From Desulfotalea sp. (GTDB lineage Bacteria > Desulfobacterota > Desulfobulbia > Desulfobulbales > Desulfocapsaceae): a stretch of 64,000 bases of DNA. A program made the translations under genes and the position numbers. This document shows positions 7,351 to 16,597 of this stretch, in pieces. The stretch's first letter is position 1; each line of letters starts with the position of its first letter. The notes beneath the pieces are model-generated. The model did no database searches and was not told the DNA's origin. It saw only the letters and a program-made list of their open reading frames with translations. Location of the stretch: the NCBI GenBank assembly GCA_002733995.1, contig NVXR01000001.1, positions 62,001 through 126,000 on the forward strand, written 5' to 3'.

Positions 7351-8547
7351 TTAGGCAGAAATTTCTGGTCGTCTCGTTTTTACAGGTATGGGACAGTTGA
7401 TAGTCACCGCTTGTTCGAGGAAAAAATCATCCGTCATGCCGGCGATAAAGTCTCTAACGCATTCTTCATTTGAGTAAGGTCGATCCTGGGCGGCCTGGAT
7501 ATGTTGCATCAGGTCCACTCGGTCGGAAATGGCCTCTCTCTTGCGGTTAAGATGGTGTAGGTAGTGCTCAAACAAGGCCTTGTAACAGTTGGCTATAAGG
7601 GGCGATTGTGTTTTTATTTGTGGTGCCATGTAGATTTTTTCATAATTAAAACACTTGAGCAAAAGAAGGGTATCGGAGATGTGACTACTGAATCCTATTG
7701 ATGGTTCCTGCTCGACCTGCATGCTATTTTCTAAAAGATCGGTGACGAGTGTGTAAACAATGGTTCCGTTAGTCTTTCCAAGAACGTCTGTACATTTTGT
7801 TGGCAGGTCGTCTCGTTTGATGAGGTCGAGAATGATTGCATCTTCAATGTCTCGGCCAACATAGGCTATGGTGTCAGCCATTCGCACCACGCAAGCCTCA
7901 AGGGTTCCGGGGGTAAGGCAAAGTTTAGGGTCCTGGGATTTCTCTTTTATCCTCCGGTCAAGGTCGTCAAAGGAATGGATTGGCTGATGCTGGATCTGTT
8001 GCAGGTGGTTTTCGCCATCATGGCAAAGGATACCATCCAGTACCTGGAGGCTTAAGTTGCAACCTACGCCCTTTTTTTCAATCTTATCGAGAAACCTGAC
8101 CGACTGGATATTGTGCTGGAAGGCGGGTAATCCATGGGAAATGCACAGGTCAGACAGAACCTTTTCGCCGTCGTGTCCAAAGGGTGGATGCCCTATATCA
8201 TGCCCTAGGGCAATGGCCTCAATAAGATCTTCGTTGAGATGAAGGAATCTACCGATTGTTCTGGCGATCCGTGCCACAAGCTGTACGTGGAGGACTCGGT
8301 GGGTTATATGGTCGTTTTTGATAAGAGAAAAGACCTGGGTCTTGTCAATGTAGCGACTATAGGATCGGGAGTGAAGTATACGATCCGCATCAATGGCAAA
8401 GTTTTGCCGGTATGAGTTGGTCGCCTCACTTCTTCTGCGCAGACAACTGGTGGAAAAAGTTGCCTTGTCGTTGAGATTTGATTTTTCAACGTGGTTGAGG
8501 AAGGTGAGTTGCTTGAGAAGTGAAGGGCTGGAAGTAAAATCTGTCAT
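7351..8547 (-). CDS. dgt: dGTP triphosphohydrolase-like HD protein
   Basis: A protein of 398 residues in the dGTPase branch of the HD superfamily, which hydrolyses dGTP or other dNTPs to the nucleoside and triphosphate. The HD signature is clear: the first His in HITHRVLHVQ, then GHDIGHPPFGHDGE, and a later Asp in RMADTIAYVGRDIEDA. RSYSRYIDKTQVF before the HD domain is also typical. I chose the ATG at 8547; a TTG three codons upstream is possible. It stands alone on the minus strand between tRNA-Arg and the divergent selW-like gene. Such enzymes control dNTP pools, and some protect against phage. Confidence 0.85.
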   Translation of the reverse strand: MTDFTSSPSLLKQLTFLNHVEKSNLNDKATFSTSCLRRRSEATNSYRQNFAIDADRILHSRSYSRYIDKTQVFSLIKNDHITHRVLHVQLVARIARTIGRFLHLNEDLIEAIALGHDIGHPPFGHDGEKVLSDLCISHGLPAFQHNIQSVRFLDKIEKKGVGCNLSLQVLDGILCHDGENHLQQIQHQPIHSFDDLDRRIKEKSQDPKLCLTPGTLEACVVRMADTIAYVGRDIEDAIILDLIKRDDLPTKCTDVLGKTNGTIVYTLVTDLLENSMQVEQEPSIGFSSHISDTLLLLKCFNYEKIYMAPQIKTQSPLIANCYKALFEHYLHHLNRKREAISDRVDLMQHIQAAQDRPYSNEECVRDFIAGMTDDFFLEQAVTINCPIPVKTRRPEISA

Positions 8548-8695
8548 TTTTTTCAAAGCTCAGTTGATATACTTTATAAAGTGCCTACAATCACGAGATA
8601 AACAGTGTACCTGAATATATTTTAATTTGCATGGTGTGGGCTACAGGTGCAATACATACAGGAACTGTCCGCATCCATAACCTAAGGATCGTCCT

Positions 8696-8917
8696 ATGAA
8701 GATTTCGATAGAATATTGTACCAAGTGAAACTACGAACCAAGAGCCTCCAGTTTGGGGGAGTCACTTACGGATAAATATGGTGCTGAGGTGACTTTGATT
8801 GCTTCAGAAGGTGGAATGTTTGAAGTTGTTGTGGATGATAGTCTTGTCTATTCGAAGAAGGAGCTTAACCGCTTCCCCGAGGACGGGGAAGTGGAGGGCC
8901 TGATCAAGCAGCGTTAG
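8696..8917 (+). CDS. SelW/Rdx-family selenoprotein (UGA = Sec at codon 11)
   Basis: An ATG at 8696, with AAGGA 7 bases upstream, opens a 73-codon gene interrupted only by an in-frame TGA at 8726-8728. Reading it as selenocysteine (U) gives MKISIEYCTKUNYEPRA, the CxxU redox motif of SelW-like proteins in its normal N-terminal place. The rest fits the family: EGGMFEVVVDD, VYSKKELNRFPED, EGLIKQR. Known members are small thioredoxin-fold proteins with a presumed thiol redox role. The gene is transcribed away from dgt and converges on the DtxR-type gene 35 bp beyond. A plain frame search cuts it into two meaningless pieces, so it is easily missed. A pseudogene is unlikely because the UGA falls exactly on the family's redox residue. 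Confidence 0.88.
8729..8765 (+). promoter_or_regulatory. candidate bacterial SECIS element
   Basis: Just after the UGA the mRNA can fold CCTCC (8745-8749) against GGGGG (8755-8759), or CTCC against GGAG (8758-8761), with loop bases AGTTT(GGG). The loop begins about 21 bases past the UGA and holds unpaired G and U, as expected of a bacterial SECIS bound by SelB. The fold was judged by eye, not calculated. Confidence 0.5.
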
Positions 8918-8952
8918 CCGCTTGATTACATTGCTTGCAGAGGTGGTGGCTC

Positions 8953-9456
8953 CTAATTATCTTCCGGTGTTTCGGCGCAGGTAGAGATGCAAGAGTTACA
9001 ACTATCACTGGTTTTGCCACTTTCACAGTACTCGGCAAAACCTTTGATCATTACTTCTCCGCCTCTGGGGCATACCTTCATAAACTTGGTGAAGTTGATC
9101 ATCCGGGCAATTATTTCAGGTGGGGCCGTGTGCTCAATCTTACAGGCACCTTCTTCTGCCAGCTTTCGCTCTATAGCAAGCACTTCGATGAAAAAGCATT
9201 TGAGTGCTTCATGTCTGAAGATGACATCTTCAGCGACGAGTTTGCCGTTTTCTGTTAGAGTGATGGCTTCGTAGGGTGCGTAGTTGATGAGTCCTTTTTT
9301 AGATAGTGCACGCAGGGCTTCGGTAACAGAAGCTCGACTTACGCTAAGGCGAGCTGCAATTTCCTTACTCCTAGCGACGAGTTTTTCTGCTATGATGTGG
9401 TAAATAGCCTCAATGTAGTCTTCAAGGCTGGCACTGAGGTCTGTTTTTTCTTTCAT
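8953..9456 (-). CDS. DtxR/MntR-type metal-dependent regulator
   Basis: From the ATG at 9456 the protein has 167 residues. LEDYIEAIYHI opens the winged-helix DNA-binding domain, followed by AARLSVSRASVTEALRAL (recognition helix) and KKGLINYAPYEAITLTENGK (wing). The dimer and metal part follows: FRHEALKCFFIEVL and CKIEHTAPPEIIARM, whose C, E and H are typical metal ligands. The C-terminus is cysteine-rich (CESG...CNSCISTC). Such proteins repress metal-uptake genes when loaded with Fe or Mn. A start at 9603 is possible, but its extra 49 residues look non-coding and would remove the promoter space before the divergent recN. Confidence 0.8.
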   Translation of the reverse strand: MKEKTDLSASLEDYIEAIYHIIAEKLVARSKEIAARLSVSRASVTEALRALSKKGLINYAPYEAITLTENGKLVAEDVIFRHEALKCFFIEVLAIERKLAEEGACKIEHTAPPEIIARMINFTKFMKVCPRGGEVMIKGFAEYCESGKTSDSCNSCISTCAETPEDN

Positions 9457-9611
9457 GTTGGACTTTTGTGCATTAAAGGATAATGAAAAAGAATGGTCGG
9501 ATAGCGAGTTGTTGGGTCGCGATTCGGCCTCGGCAACCAATGATAAATTACTGTCCTTTTGCTTTTGAGTCAAGAAGGGACTTCTTTTTATATATAATGA
9601 CATAAGAACTG

Positions 9612-11300
9612 ATGCTTTGTGAATTAAAAGTTAAAAACCTGGCCTTGATTGAATCCCTTGAGTTGAGTTTTGAACAAAATACAGGCGGGGGACTTGTGGT
9701 GATGACGGGTGAAACCGGCGCCGGAAAATCCATTATGCTGCGGGCAATTCATCTGCTTTCGGGCGGAAGGACTTCGGCTGGTTGGGTTCGCAGTGGTGAG
9801 GAGAGTTGCGAGGTTGAGGCTCTTTTTGAAATTAAACCCGAGCACCAGCATCTGCTAGCACAACTCAAAGAAGGTGGTTTTGGTTCAGAACCTTCCCTGG
9901 TTATTAAAAGAATATTGAGCAGTGCAGGCAGGAGTCGGTTCTTCGTGAATGGTTCGTTTGCCACGGCAAAAACTGTTGCAGGGTTAACCCGGGAACTCCT
10001 TAATGTAGCGAGCCAGCACGATCAGCAGCAGCTCTTGCAGACGGCGCTTCATCTTGATTACCTCGATACCATTGGTGATCACATGGAGGATCGTCTGTCT
10101 TTGAAAGGGCAGTATCAAAAGTGGTGTGTAAAAAAGGATGAGCTGAAGGCCCTCAAGCTTAAAGAGCGGGAAAAAGAGATGCGGCAGGACTTCTTAAAAT
10201 TTCAAGTAGCTGAGATACGAGCAGCATCTCTTGAAATTGGTGAAGAGGAGTTACTTGCAGCTGAAAAGAAACGACTGAAAAACGCCCAGGCCCTTATTAA
10301 GCTGAGTCAGGCAAGTTATAAGTTGCTTTCGTATGACCTGATGGACGGGCTTACTGCGTTGAGACAAAATGTGACACAGCTTGCAGAGCTGGACTCGGGC
10401 GTGGTGAAGCTTGCCGAAGAGATTAGTAGCTTCACTTTCATGGCTGAAGATTATGTGGGTGAATTACGGGTGTATAAGGATAGTCTTGAGACGGATCCAT
10501 ATCGTTTAGACCAGCTCAATGAGCGTCTTGACCTTCTCCAGCAGTTAAAGAGAAAATTTGGCGACACGATCGAGCAGATTCTAGAATTTGCCGAGTCTGG
10601 TGAGGCGGAGCTGCACCAACTTGAAAACATGGAAAAAGAAATAGCCGCCCTTGAGACAACGGTGCAATCCCTTGAAATAGAGATGTGTAAAGCCGCGACG
10701 AACCTTTCTGCAAAGAGACACAACACGGCCCTCCGGCTCGAAAAAGAGATGGTAGGAGAGCTTGTATCCCTTGCCTTTGATAAACCAAGTTTTAAGGTGG
10801 ACTGGGCTGACGTTGAACATGGTCCAGAGGCAATGGGGGTAACTGGCTGGGATAAAGGAGAGTTTTACTTTTCTGCAAATATTGGCGAGGCGCCAAAGCC
10901 CCTGGCAAAAATTGCTTCCGGTGGAGAGCTTTCCCGTCTGATGCTGGCGATGAAATGTCTGCTTGCTAAAAAAGATATGGTCGAGACTGTTATATTTGAT
11001 GAGGTTGACTCAGGTATTGGAGGAGAGGCTGCCGAGGCCGTTGCCAGAAAGATTCAGGAATTGGCCAGTCATCATCAGGTCTTTTGCATAACACATCTTC
11101 CGCAGATCGCAGCACGGGGCAATATACATTTTCTGGTGGCAAAAGGAGTACAGGGAGGACGGACTCAGACAAGGGTCGTTAAATTATCTGAGGAGCAAAG
11201 AGTTTCTGAGGTTGTGCGGATGCTGGCTGGTGATTCTGCCACCGAGCAAACGAGGGCCTGGGCAAAAGATCTATTGGCAAAAGGAGTTAAAGTCTGTTGA
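9612..11300 (+). CDS. recN: DNA repair protein RecN
   Basis: A 562-residue SMC-like ATPase for double-strand break repair. The Walker A motif is GETGAGKS near residue 37. SQHDQQQLLQ follows, then a long Glu/Lys-rich coiled coil over about 150-380. The C-terminal half of the ATPase is ASGGELSRLMLAMK, with Walker B ETVIFDEVDSGIGG and the switch His in CITHLPQIAA. Length and order are those of the family. Its stop overlaps the TTG start of the next gene, so the two are probably coupled. LexA control is common for recN, but I saw no SOS box. Confidence 0.95.
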   Translation: MLCELKVKNLALIESLELSFEQNTGGGLVVMTGETGAGKSIMLRAIHLLSGGRTSAGWVRSGEESCEVEALFEIKPEHQHLLAQLKEGGFGSEPSLVIKRILSSAGRSRFFVNGSFATAKTVAGLTRELLNVASQHDQQQLLQTALHLDYLDTIGDHMEDRLSLKGQYQKWCVKKDELKALKLKEREKEMRQDFLKFQVAEIRAASLEIGEEELLAAEKKRLKNAQALIKLSQASYKLLSYDLMDGLTALRQNVTQLAELDSGVVKLAEEISSFTFMAEDYVGELRVYKDSLETDPYRLDQLNERLDLLQQLKRKFGDTIEQILEFAESGEAELHQLENMEKEIAALETTVQSLEIEMCKAATNLSAKRHNTALRLEKEMVGELVSLAFDKPSFKVDWADVEHGPEAMGVTGWDKGEFYFSANIGEAPKPLAKIASGGELSRLMLAMKCLLAKKDMVETVIFDEVDSGIGGEAAEAVARKIQELASHHQVFCITHLPQIAARGNIHFLVAKGVQGGRTQTRVVKLSEEQRVSEVVRMLAGDSATEQTRAWAKDLLAKGVKVC

Positions 11301-12343
11301 AAAATATTAAAGCGCTTTCCCTATTTTCGGGGGGGCTTGATTCGATCTTGGCAACACGTCTTGTGATGGACCAGGGTATTGAAGTACTTGCAGTGCAGTT
11401 TGTAACACCGTTTTTTAATTACGATATTCTTGAAGATGTTGAAGCCCACAAAGCTCAGATGCTTGAAAAATATGGAATTACTGTTCGAGTTGAGGATATT
11501 AGTGAAGGGTATTTAAGGCTTCTTGAGAATCCTGACCATGGATTTGGCAAAAACTTTAATCCGTGTATTGACTGTAAGGTTATGATGTTTCGCCGGGCTA
11601 AGGCCCTGCTAGAAGAGTGCGGAGCTTCCTTTCTTATTTCTGGAGAGGTGGTAGGACAGCGGCCAATGTCCCAGAGACGGGACACTATGAACGTTATTGA
11701 AAGGGATTCTGAAACAAGATCTCTATTGTTGCGTCCACTCTGTGCTCAACTTATGACAGAGACTGAGCCGGAGCTGAAGGGGTGGGTGGATCGTAGCAAA
11801 CTTCTGAGGATGAGCGGTAGGGGCCGTTCTGCCCAGATTGCTCTTGCAAAAGAGTATGGGGTTACAGATTATCCGTCACCTGCTGGCGGTTGCATCTTGG
11901 CGGACCCGATCCTCTCCCAACGTATCAAGCAACTGTATTCCGATGAGTCTATTTTACAAATGGCCCAGGTCTCTGTGCTGGATGTTCGTGTTTTACTCGT
12001 TGGTCGGCAGCTGTTACTGCCGGGCGGGGGATGGCTTATTCTCGGCCGGAATGAACAGGATAATGAGCGACTTGAAAAACTTGTTCAGGTTGAAGATGCC
12101 ATGCTGCGGATGGAGGATTGGCCGGGACCAACGGCGCTTCTGAAAAAAATAAACCAGTATGGTGATGAGGTGGCCAAGAAGAGAGATCTGGATATTGCCG
12201 CATCTCTTGTGGTGAGATATGGAAGGAAGTTGCCTGAAAACGAGACAACCAGAGAGGTCACCTGCTTTACAGCGACAGGGCAGAGCGTTATTGATATAGC
12301 TGCTATGGAAGGTGATGCCTATAAGAAATGGGTGTTGCAGTAG
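11297..12343 (+). CDS. PP-loop ATPase, tRNA thiolation (MnmA/ThiI)-like
   Basis: A 348-residue protein with an N-terminal PP-loop, LFSGGLDSILATRL (about 8-21), the adenylating motif of tRNA-thiolating enzymes. NPCIDCKVMMFRRA (about 90-103) resembles the catalytic Cys region of MnmA. GEVVGQRPMSQRRDTM and PAGGCILADP follow. Related proteins are often named as tRNA 2-thiouridylase or ThiI-like, but the C-terminal part does not match MnmA, and a true mnmA may exist elsewhere. The start is TTG at 11297, overlapping the recN stop by four bases. The exact substrate is unknown. Confidence 0.7.
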   Translation: MKNIKALSLFSGGLDSILATRLVMDQGIEVLAVQFVTPFFNYDILEDVEAHKAQMLEKYGITVRVEDISEGYLRLLENPDHGFGKNFNPCIDCKVMMFRRAKALLEECGASFLISGEVVGQRPMSQRRDTMNVIERDSETRSLLLRPLCAQLMTETEPELKGWVDRSKLLRMSGRGRSAQIALAKEYGVTDYPSPAGGCILADPILSQRIKQLYSDESILQMAQVSVLDVRVLLVGRQLLLPGGGWLILGRNEQDNERLEKLVQVEDAMLRMEDWPGPTALLKKINQYGDEVAKKRDLDIAASLVVRYGRKLPENETTREVTCFTATGQSVIDIAAMEGDAYKKWVLQ

Positions 12344-12375
12344 TAGTCTTTTGTTTAAAAATTTCTTGTTTTGTT

Positions 12376-12416
12376 GCTAACTCCCATGGCTTAATTGACA
12401 TGGGAGTTAGCTCTTT
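12376..12416. terminator. Rho-independent terminator after the recN pair
   Basis: A perfect 13-bp stem, GCTAACTCCCATG (12376-12388) and CATGGGAGTTAGC (12399-12411), with a 10-base loop and TCTTTT behind. It lies 33 bp after the upstream gene and 70 bp before the convergent dus gene. Confidence 0.75.
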
Positions 12417-12485
12417 TGGCATTTGAATGATCTGAATGTGGGGGGAGCCAGCCGTTGTGTGATACATTGCGGCGGGGGCTCGACT

Positions 12486-13445
12486 CTAAGCGGAAAAAAT
12501 CTGATCTACAACAAGCTGATAGCTCTCAAGTGTTCTAGTTTTTAGGATTTTTTTCAGAAGCTTTTCTTTTCCTGGGAAAGAAGTGATCATGTGTGCCCAG
12601 AGTTGTTTTAAGCGTCCTAGGATATGGCTGGGGCCGGAGAGCCTTGTTTTGTAGCGGCTGAGGAGTTCGTCGTGGAAGCCTTGCAGGCGAACCTTTTTCT
12701 GCTCGTCACTGTCTGTGCAAATACCTTTTATTTCTTCCGCAATGAGAGGATTGCCAAGGGCGCCTCTGCCAATCATCCAGCGGTTGATCTCCGGGAACGT
12801 CTGTTTGAGTGCTGTGTAGATGCTAAGGTCGTTGATATCGCCGTTATATGTAAACGTATGGTCGCTGATCGTGAGGCATTTCTGGAAGCCGTCCGGGGAC
12901 GTTACCCCTGTGTACAGTTGTTTGCCTAGGCGGGCGTGAATGATGATTTCTTTAAGAGGGAAGTCATTGAGCCGTGGTAGTAAGGCCTCTATTTCTGCTT
13001 GCTCGTAGTAGCCAAGCCTGGTTTTAATTGATAGTTCAATGTCTAGTCTGGGGATGACGTATTCAAGGAGTTCGATGATTTCATCAGGGTATGGCAGCAA
13101 GCCAGAGCCCCTTTTCTTCTTGGCAATCATAGGGGCCGGACAGCCAAGGTTCCAGTTAATGTGGGTGTAGCCAATACCTGCGAGCCGCTGGGCCAGGCCG
13201 AGAAAATGGATAGGCTTTGTGTTGAGCAGTTGCGGAATAAGTTCAACCCCTTGATTGTTCTTGTGCAGTACGTCATAGAGCATCTTGTCTTCGTATTTAG
13301 ACGCACCCTGTGGGTTGATAAATGGTGCTACAGCGGCATCAAAACCAGCAAAATGTTTAAACAGGACTTCCCGGAAAAGAGCATCGGTGAGGCCTCGTAT
13401 TGGGGCTAGATAAATATATGGTGGGGCTGAAGGTGTGGTGTGCAT
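12486..13445 (-). CDS. dus: tRNA-dihydrouridine synthase
   Basis: A 319-residue TIM-barrel flavoprotein that reduces uridines in the tRNA D-loop. YLAPIRGLTDALFR near the N-terminus is the FMN-binding start. HINWNLGCPAP contains the catalytic Cys. IKTRLGY, HARLGKQLYTG, YNGDI and MIGRGALGNP are the usual Dus motifs. The short form, close to DusC-like proteins, lacks an RNA-binding extension. It is a single gene on the minus strand, divergent from the CCA-adding-type gene. Confidence 0.88.
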   Translation of the reverse strand: MHTTPSAPPYIYLAPIRGLTDALFREVLFKHFAGFDAAVAPFINPQGASKYEDKMLYDVLHKNNQGVELIPQLLNTKPIHFLGLAQRLAGIGYTHINWNLGCPAPMIAKKKRGSGLLPYPDEIIELLEYVIPRLDIELSIKTRLGYYEQAEIEALLPRLNDFPLKEIIIHARLGKQLYTGVTSPDGFQKCLTISDHTFTYNGDINDLSIYTALKQTFPEINRWMIGRGALGNPLIAEEIKGICTDSDEQKKVRLQGFHDELLSRYKTRLSGPSHILGRLKQLWAHMITSFPGKEKLLKKILKTRTLESYQLVVDQIFSA

Positions 13446-13614
13446 GTTGTCTGTAAGTGATAATATTGGTTAAGCTACGGTGGTATCCTTTTGGGTTTCT
13501 GGTTATAGTAGGTAGGGTGTTGTGCGTCAATGAATACCCTTGTGCCCAGCCTAGGAGGTGTTGATTTGTTGTCTGGAATAGTTACAAGACGTCTTGAAAG
13601 GAAATACTGTTATA

Positions 13615-15120
13615 ATGTCTGATTACCTCCAAAATAAACAATCTTCACAGGCTGTGCTGAAGGGCAATTATTCATCCCGTCTGCTTGATGCACTTGCAAG
13701 AGTTGGTCAAAGGCTGGAGCAGCCACTCTATATAGTTGGGGGGACTGTTCGGGATTATTTGCTTGGACGCGCCTCCAACGATCTTGATATAACGGTGCAG
13801 AATGACCCGTACTATTGCGCTGCTTTACTCATAGAAGAGATGGGCGCAGGCACAATAGTACCGCTTGCCAGAGGGGCTGAGGCAGCGGCTAGGGTGATGG
13901 TCGCCAAGGAGCAGGTCGATTTTTCCGCTTTTCGAGGTGGTAAATTAAGCATCGAAGATGATTTACATCTGAGAGATTTTACAGTAAATGCGATGGCAAT
14001 GGATTTTGCCTCGCTGTATGGAAAAGCTGAGCCAATTCTGATTGATCCAACAGGTGGTAAGAAAGATCTGCAAATGGGTTTGGTGCGGCATCTGCCCGCG
14101 GCCTTTGTTGATGATCCGGCACGACTGTTACGGGGCTACAGGCTCTGTGCGGTTTTTGGTTTTCAACTCGACCCTGGAACCCGGAAAGAAATCAGCCGCC
14201 GTGCAAGTACTATTGAGACGGTGGCGGTGGAACGAGTTTCCCATGAACTGCAGCTTATTTTTGGATCCCCGCGTACGGCAATAACCCTTGCAATGATGGC
14301 AGAAGATGGTCTGTTACAATTTTTATTGCCAGAGTTGTATGAGGGGGATGGTGTTGAGCAGCCCGAATTTCACCATCTTGATGTGTTCGGTCATTGTTTT
14401 CTTGCCCTGAAGATGATGGAAGATATTATCGCCAAGCCCATGGATTATTATCCGGAGTATGGGGAGCTGCTTGTTGACTATGTTAAGGCCCCTAGGCTCG
14501 TTAGAGGGCTTAAGTGGGCAGCTCTACTGCACGATGTAGGAAAACCTGCGACCCGTGCAGTGCCGGATGAAAAGGGTGGCCGGGTGACTTTTTATGGCCA
14601 TGATGAAGTGGGCAGAAGGATTTTTAACTCCTATGCCAAAAAAGCGAAATGGAGTCAGGTTGAAAGTGGTCTTGTCGGTGATTTGATCGGTATGCATATG
14701 CACCCCTTTCATCTGTGTAATGTTGTGCGGAGTGAGGCTCTGTCGCCGCGCGCAGCTCTAAAGCTGAGTCAGCGTGCCGGGGAGAACCTTGTTGGCCTGT
14801 TTCTTCTTGCAATGGCAGATAGTCTTGCCAGCGAAGGGGAGAAAAAGCCTAAGGATATGGAAAAGGAGCTCACCAGTCTCTTTAGTGTGGTACAAGAGAT
14901 TTATGTGCAGAGAATTGAACCGGTGACGAAAGGGCCGAAGTTGATTACTGGTTATGATCTGATTAAAGGGTTTGGCCTCACGCCTGGACCCGAATTTTCT
15001 CGTATTATGAGTGAGCTTGAAATAGCCAGAGTTGATGGTGTCGTGACCGATAGAAGTGAGGCTCTTGCCTGGATAAAACAGTTTCTGCGTAGGGATGCTG
15101 TTGGTGGAAACAAGGATTAG
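13615..15120 (+). CDS. CCA-adding / polyA polymerase-type nucleotidyltransferase with HD domain
   Basis: About 501 residues. The head domain shows IVGGTVRDYLLGR and NDLDITV (GG...RD and DxD catalytic Asp pair), then DFTVNAMAMDF and DDPARLLRGYRL. The second half has an HD phosphohydrolase domain (LKWAALLHDVGKP and a distal MADSLAS), as in bacterial tRNA nucleotidyltransferases with an HD tail. It could add CCA to tRNA or poly(A) to RNA; sequence alone does not decide. I start at the ATG at 13615; a TTG at 13594 would add 7 residues. A 61-bp gap separates it from rlmE. Confidence 0.85.
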   Translation: MSDYLQNKQSSQAVLKGNYSSRLLDALARVGQRLEQPLYIVGGTVRDYLLGRASNDLDITVQNDPYYCAALLIEEMGAGTIVPLARGAEAAARVMVAKEQVDFSAFRGGKLSIEDDLHLRDFTVNAMAMDFASLYGKAEPILIDPTGGKKDLQMGLVRHLPAAFVDDPARLLRGYRLCAVFGFQLDPGTRKEISRRASTIETVAVERVSHELQLIFGSPRTAITLAMMAEDGLLQFLLPELYEGDGVEQPEFHHLDVFGHCFLALKMMEDIIAKPMDYYPEYGELLVDYVKAPRLVRGLKWAALLHDVGKPATRAVPDEKGGRVTFYGHDEVGRRIFNSYAKKAKWSQVESGLVGDLIGMHMHPFHLCNVVRSEALSPRAALKLSQRAGENLVGLFLLAMADSLASEGEKKPKDMEKELTSLFSVVQEIYVQRIEPVTKGPKLITGYDLIKGFGLTPGPEFSRIMSELEIARVDGVVTDRSEALAWIKQFLRRDAVGGNKD

Positions 15121-15181
15121 TCGGCGTGATTGCCCCTATCCCGGTTTTCGCCTTGTCAAAGAAATTTAAATGGACTAAAAC

Positions 15182-15784
15182 GTGCGTAAAATAAACGATT
15201 ATTACTCAAAAAAAGCAAAAAAAAACAATTACCCTGCACGTTCTGTATATAAGCTTGAAGAGGTGCAGCAGAAGTATAAATTCCTTAAACACGGCGACAG
15301 TGTCCTCGATCTGGGCTGTTATCCGGGGAGTTGGTCTTTGTTTGCATCCGAAGTCGTCGGGCCAACAGGGATAGTTGTTGGGGTGGATCTTGAGCAGGCG
15401 GATAAGAGCGAACGGCCAGGTGGTGGGCCGATAAATTGGCTCTGTCAGGATATTATGGAACCTGAACTGATGATCGCTGTACGTAAGTTTAGGCCTGCCT
15501 TTAAGGTGTTGATCTCCGATTTGGCACCAAAGACCACGGGGAATAAATGGGCAGATGCTCAGAAGTCACTTCTTCTAGTCAGGCATACGTTGGCGCTTGC
15601 GGAAGAGCTTTTGCTCAATAAAGGTCATTACCTCTGCAAGGTCTTTCAGGGAGAAGATTTTCCCCAGTTTGTTGCAGATGTAAAGAAAAGGTTTGGCATG
15701 GTGAAGGTGTTAAAACCCAAGAGTTCACGCGTTGAAAGTCGTGAGGTTTTTCTTTTGGGGATGGATTATAAAAAGCGTTCTTGA
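15182..15784 (+). CDS. rlmE: FtsJ/RlmE-type 23S rRNA 2'-O-methyltransferase
   Basis: A 200-residue protein that would methylate the 2'-O of U2552 in 23S rRNA, using SAM. YYSKKAKKNNYPARSVYKL with its Lys starts the domain. SVLDLGCYPGSWS is the SAM-binding loop. The K-D-K-E tetrad is completed by SDLAPKTTG, LCKVFQGEDF and SRVESREVF. The start is GTG at 15182. It is followed by yebC with a 55-bp gap. Confidence 0.9.
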   Translation: MRKINDYYSKKAKKNNYPARSVYKLEEVQQKYKFLKHGDSVLDLGCYPGSWSLFASEVVGPTGIVVGVDLEQADKSERPGGGPINWLCQDIMEPELMIAVRKFRPAFKVLISDLAPKTTGNKWADAQKSLLLVRHTLALAEELLLNKGHYLCKVFQGEDFPQFVADVKKRFGMVKVLKPKSSRVESREVFLLGMDYKKRS

Positions 15785-15839
15785 TGCGTTCACAAAGAGC
15801 TGTTGTGAAATGAACAATAATAAAAAATGGGTGTGATAT

Positions 15840-16592
15840 ATGTCAGGACATTCTAAGTGGTCAACAATTAAGAGAAAGAAAGGCGCAAATGATGCCAAGC
15901 GTGGGAAGATATTCACTCGCCTGATTAAGGAAATTACCGTCGCTGCAAGGGGCGGTGGTGGAGATCCTGAGGGAAATCCACGTCTGCGCTCCGCCATCTC
16001 CAATGCCAAGTCCGAGAATATGCCAAAGGACAATATTACACGTGCGATCAAAAAGGGCACCGGTGAAATAGCAGGAGAGGTGTACGACGAAATTATGTAC
16101 GAGGGCTATGGTCCTGGTGGCGTAGCCGTCCTTGTTGAGTGTCTGACTGATAATCGTAATAGAACTGTGGCCGATGTGCGTCATTTCTTTGCCAAAAGTA
16201 ATGGTAACCTCGGTGAGACCGGCTGTGTTTCCTGGATGTTTGAGAAAAAGGGTCTTATCCTAGTAAATAAAGAAGGAATCAGTGAAGAAGAGATGATGGA
16301 CAAGGCTCTTGAAGCTGGCGCCGACGATGTCATCGAGGAAGAAACTGAGTTTCAGGTTCTTACTACTCCAGAATCTTTTGATGAAGTTCGTGGCGCTCTT
16401 GAAGTGGCAAAGGTCGATTTTCTCGAAGCGACTATTTCAATGATTCCTCAGAACATGGTTGAGGTAACTGATGAAAAAATCGGTAAGTCCCTGATGCGAC
16501 TTATGGACAGCTTGGAAGATCATGACGATGTGCAAAATGTGTTCTCTAACTTCGATATCAACGATGAGTTGATGGAAATTCTCTCGCAGTAA
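15840..16592 (+). CDS. yebC: YebC/PmpR family protein
   Basis: A 250-residue protein of the TACO1/YebC family. It opens [18 protein letters not shown], followed by [22 protein letters not shown] and [18 protein letters not shown], all diagnostic. Members act either as DNA-binding regulators or as translation factors that relieve stalling at proline runs. It is placed directly before ruvC with a 5-bp gap, the classic yebC-ruvCAB arrangement. Confidence 0.95.
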   Translation: MSGHSKWSTIKRKKGANDAKRGKIFTRLIKEITVAARGGGGDPEGNPRLRSAISNAKSENMPKDNITRAIKKGTGEIAGEVYDEIMYEGYGPGGVAVLVECLTDNRNRTVADVRHFFAKSNGNLGETGCVSWMFEKKGLILVNKEGISEEEMMDKALEAGADDVIEEETEFQVLTTPESFDEVRGALEVAKVDFLEATISMIPQNMVEVTDEKIGKSLMRLMDSLEDHDDVQNVFSNFDINDELMEILSQ

Positions 16593-16597
16593 GATAA

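Noticed and set aside
8696..8917. Reading the SelW-like gene as a pseudogene with a nonsense mutation
   Set aside because: The TGA sits exactly at the redox-active residue of the family, the rest of the frame is intact, and a hairpin follows it.
9457..9603. Longer start for the DtxR-type regulator
   Set aside because: The extra 49 residues have no match to the family start and would occupy the promoter space of the divergent recN.
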